A stretch of DNA of 64,000 bases from Fibrobacter sp. (GTDB lineage: Bacteria > Fibrobacterota > Fibrobacteria > Fibrobacterales > Fibrobacteraceae): positions 1 through 64,000 of the forward strand of contig JAKSIG010000001.1 of the NCBI GenBank assembly GCA_024398955.1, read 5' to 3'. The translations under genes were made by a program, and so were the position numbers. This document shows, in pieces, positions 61,883-64,000 of the stretch. Numbering within the stretch: the stretch's first letter is position 1; each line of letters starts with the position of its first letter. Under the pieces are notes generated by a model. That model saw only the letters and a program-made list of their open reading frames with translations, was not told where the DNA came from and searched no databases.

Positions 61883-63695
61883 CAACGAAGGCTTGAATCC
61901 GGATCGTGAACAACTGCCTCGCACTGTTCTGATCGGTGTTCCTGCTTCTCCCGGCTTTGCAATGGGCCGGGTTTTTCCGGTTACCAATCGTGAAATATCC
62001 GTGGTGGAGGAGACTCTCCCCGAAAGTCGCCTGGCTGACGAAGAACAGCTGTTCTTAAAGGCGGTCAGCAAGACTGCTAAGGAAATTGCCCAGATAAAGG
62101 AAATTTCCGAGAGCCGTGCAGGCATGAAGGATAGCCTGATTTTTGCCACCCATCTGATGATTCTTCAGGATCCGGGGCTGGTAAACGGCATTATCGACAA
62201 AATCCGTACTGGCCATAAGAATGCCCGCTGGGCGGTGCATGTGGTGCTGGGTGCCTATATAGATCGTTTTGAATCTATTGATTCTGCTGCCATGCGTGAT
62301 AAGGCGGCTGACCTTAGAGACCTGTATAATCGTCTTATGACGGCAATGGAAGACTCCGGACCTGTGCTGGAGGACGTGGCTAATGAAGAAGGTGTCGTTC
62401 TTCTTGGACACGAACTTCTTCCCAGTCTCTTGATGTCCATTAAGCCTGGCCAGGTAAGCGGTCTGGCGATGGATACCGGTGGTCGTACCAGCCATGTAGC
62501 CATTCTTGCCCGGTCCCTGCAGATTCCCCTGGTATCTGGCTTGCGTAATGCGGCTGCCATCATTAAGGCTGGCGATACGCTTATTGTCGATGGCTCCAGC
62601 GGCAAGGTCGTTGTAAACCCCAACGAAGAAGACATTAGGGAATTCCACGAAAGGCAGGAAGTCTTTGAACGCCAGCGTCGTGAACTGTTTACGATGCGAC
62701 AGCTGGAACCCATGACTCGTGATGGCAAGTACATTACGCTTCATGCGAATATCGAAATTCCTGGCGAAGCGGACAAAGTAACAGACTTTGGCGCAACGGG
62801 AATTGGCCTGTACCGTTCTGAATTTTTGTTCCTGCGAAAGGATGCTCCTTCTCAGGATGAACAGCGAGACGCTTACCGTTATATTCTTGAGACCATGTCT
62901 CCCTGCCCGGTGACCATTCGTACGCTGGATGCTGGTGGTGACAAGCTTGTAAGCGGTATTAATGCAGTTAGCGAATCCAATCCTTTCATGGGGTGGCGCT
63001 CTATTCGCGTGTGCCTTGATCGAGAGGATATTTTCTGTACTCAGCTGAAGGCTTTGCTTCTCGCAAATACAAAGGGCAATTTGCGCCTACTCCTGCCCAT
63101 GATTTCTGGGATGACTGAATTCCGTCGGGCCAAGGCCTGTATTAAGCGGTGTCGAGAGGAACTGGAAGCAGAGGGAAAGAAGTGCGCCAAGGTTAAGGTT
63201 GGCGTCATGATTGAAGTCCCTGCAGCAGTCATGATCGTGGATAAGCTAGCAAAGGAAGTGGATTTCTTTAGCATTGGTACCAATGACCTGATTCAGTTTA
63301 CCTTGGCAGTAGACCGTACCAACGAACTTATTACAGACATGTTCCAGCCCCATCATCCGGCTGTGCTCAGCATGATTTACGAAACCATCAAGGCAGCCCA
63401 TCGTGAGGGCATTCCCGTGGCGGTTTGCGGTGAAATGAGTGCAGACCCAATGAGCGTGTTGCTCCTGGTGGGCCTGGGTATTGACGAACTTTCCATGACT
63501 CCGTGGAACGTCATGTCTACGAAGAAGATTATTCGCTCCATCAATTTTGAAGAGGTTCGAGAAACAGCCTTGACCGTGCTTCAGATGGACGATGCCGAAA
63601 GTGTAAATGCCTATCTGCATAAGAAGTACGCTCAGACCATTAGGGACCTTGGCGTTCTGAGTGTAGTAGGTCAGGCCGATAACAGCAAGAAGTAA
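61854..63695 (+). CDS. ptsI: PTS enzyme I (phosphoenolpyruvate-protein phosphotransferase)
   Basis: Enzyme I has 613 residues from ATG 61854, which has GGAAGG 8 bases ahead; a longer N-terminus is possible but not family-like. The active His lies in TGGRTSHVAILARS. PEP-binding features are ATGIGLYRSEFLFL, NPFMGWRSIR, GVMIEVPAAV and FFSIGTNDLIQFTLAVDR, and the catalytic Cys is in VAVCGEMSADP. It is about 40 residues longer than the E. coli enzyme, mainly by an N-terminal extension. No EII permease gene is seen. Confidence 0.95.
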   Translation: MTTSTKNPASNEGLNPDREQLPRTVLIGVPASPGFAMGRVFPVTNREISVVEETLPESRLADEEQLFLKAVSKTAKEIAQIKEISESRAGMKDSLIFATHLMILQDPGLVNGIIDKIRTGHKNARWAVHVVLGAYIDRFESIDSAAMRDKAADLRDLYNRLMTAMEDSGPVLEDVANEEGVVLLGHELLPSLLMSIKPGQVSGLAMDTGGRTSHVAILARSLQIPLVSGLRNAAAIIKAGDTLIVDGSSGKVVVNPNEEDIREFHERQEVFERQRRELFTMRQLEPMTRDGKYITLHANIEIPGEADKVTDFGATGIGLYRSEFLFLRKDAPSQDEQRDAYRYILETMSPCPVTIRTLDAGGDKLVSGINAVSESNPFMGWRSIRVCLDREDIFCTQLKALLLANTKGNLRLLLPMISGMTEFRRAKACIKRCREELEAEGKKCAKVKVGVMIEVPAAVMIVDKLAKEVDFFSIGTNDLIQFTLAVDRTNELITDMFQPHHPAVLSMIYETIKAAHREGIPVAVCGEMSADPMSVLLLVGLGIDELSMTPWNVMSTKKIIRSINFEEVRETALTVLQMDDAESVNAYLHKKYAQTIRDLGVLSVVGQADNSKK

Positions 63696-63702
63696 AAGAA
63701 AC

Positions 63703-64000
63703 GTGAAATTTGGTGTTTTTGTTGCATTGTTAAGCCTTTGCACAATGGGTGCTTGGGCTCAGGATTCTGTTCAGACAAGTTCTGCTCAGGCTAGTGTTGT
63801 TCCCCAGCCGATGCAGGCTACAGATAGTCTAGTGGCTTCTATGCCCTTGACTCCATCCAATCCATATGTGGACCTGGAACAAATTGCGCCTTCCCGCTTT
63901 CAGGATATGGTGGTGCGCTATGATCGAGCCAAGGCGGCCAGCGAAGATGAAAAGCAGCCGAAGGATATTCGTGATTTTGCCAAGGCAGCTCAATTCTTTT
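63703..64000 (+). CDS. Exported protein, truncated by the window end
   Basis: An open frame begins at GTG 63703, 7 bases after ptsI, and runs off the window without a stop (99 complete codons). The product starts MKFGVFVALLSLCTMGAWA, a signal peptide cut before QDSVQ, then a Ser/Gln/Ala-rich stretch and a charged helical region (YDRAKAASEDEKQPKDIRDF). The family cannot be told. It continues the co-directional run. Confidence 0.7.
   Translation, partial: MKFGVFVALLSLCTMGAWAQDSVQTSSAQASVVPQPMQATDSLVASMPLTPSNPYVDLEQIAPSRFQDMVVRYDRAKAASEDEKQPKDIRDFAKAAQFF

Overview
The window looks like a chromosomal segment of a Fibrobacter-type bacterium (phylum Fibrobacterota). The evidence is two proteins with the FISUMP domain (Fibrobacter succinogenes major paralogous domain), a giant fibro-slime protein, a lichenase-like GH16 enzyme with the circularly permuted layout known from F. 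succinogenes, a GH5 cellulase with CBM11-like modules joined by poly-serine linkers, and C-terminal sorting domains of the type IX secretion kind. Coding is dense on both strands. I see no rRNA, tRNA, CRISPR array, transposase or prophage.

Layout. 243-3876: a cobalamin riboswitch with its own promoter, a BtuB-type TonB-dependent receptor and a BtuG-like beta-propeller lipoprotein. 3943-7675: two palindromes in a convergent gap, a short NifA-like sigma-54 activator, and divergent from it a type III glutamine synthetase. 7748-12017: SufS, a FISUMP protein, EpmA and a TlpA-like lipoprotein. 12103-14446: PilT and PilC of a type IV pilus. 14573-20871: GH16 lichenase, AlaS, a series of hairpins, a GSCFA protein carrying an in-frame palindromic repeat, and a bacterial GGGP synthase. 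20869-24378: LysR regulator, small FISUMP lipoprotein, AspT-type transporter. 24510-31572: a tightly packed run with a small membrane protein, an ABC-2 transporter, two degenerate PilT-like ATPases and a patatin-barrel fusion. 31590-34542: MATE exporter, MltG, a small exported protein. 34900-41735: two large secreted carbohydrate-active proteins. 41823-46637: AzlCD, a NAT-like enzyme, a lipoprotein, a second MATE exporter and an FHA-GGDEF protein. 46923-52158: fibro-slime protein and SPOR protein. 52237-57299: a 1369-residue DUF4011/helicase-like/nuclease/DUF3320 protein with degenerate motifs, and GluQ-RS. 57352-64000: a co-directional run with an M16-like lipoprotein, an exported protein, TrmH, an MCE protein, HPr, enzyme I and a truncated exported protein.

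Themes. Much of the window serves plant cell-wall attack and the cell surface: secreted glucanases, fibro-slime adhesion protein, pili, vitamin B12 capture. The best candidates for undescribed biology are: (1) the 24510-31572 run, where two PilT-fold proteins that have lost catalytic residues lie between an ABC-2 transporter and a patatin-barrel protein whose catalytic Asp motif also seems lost; (2) the degenerate DUF4011 giant protein; (3) the B12 capture pair outside Bacteroidota; and (4) recurrent TATATTTG boxes, identical in form to the Bacteroidota -7 element, some only 4-5 bases ahead of the start codon, which suggests leaderless transcripts.

All functional names rest on motif reading by eye. 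No alignment or database search was run.
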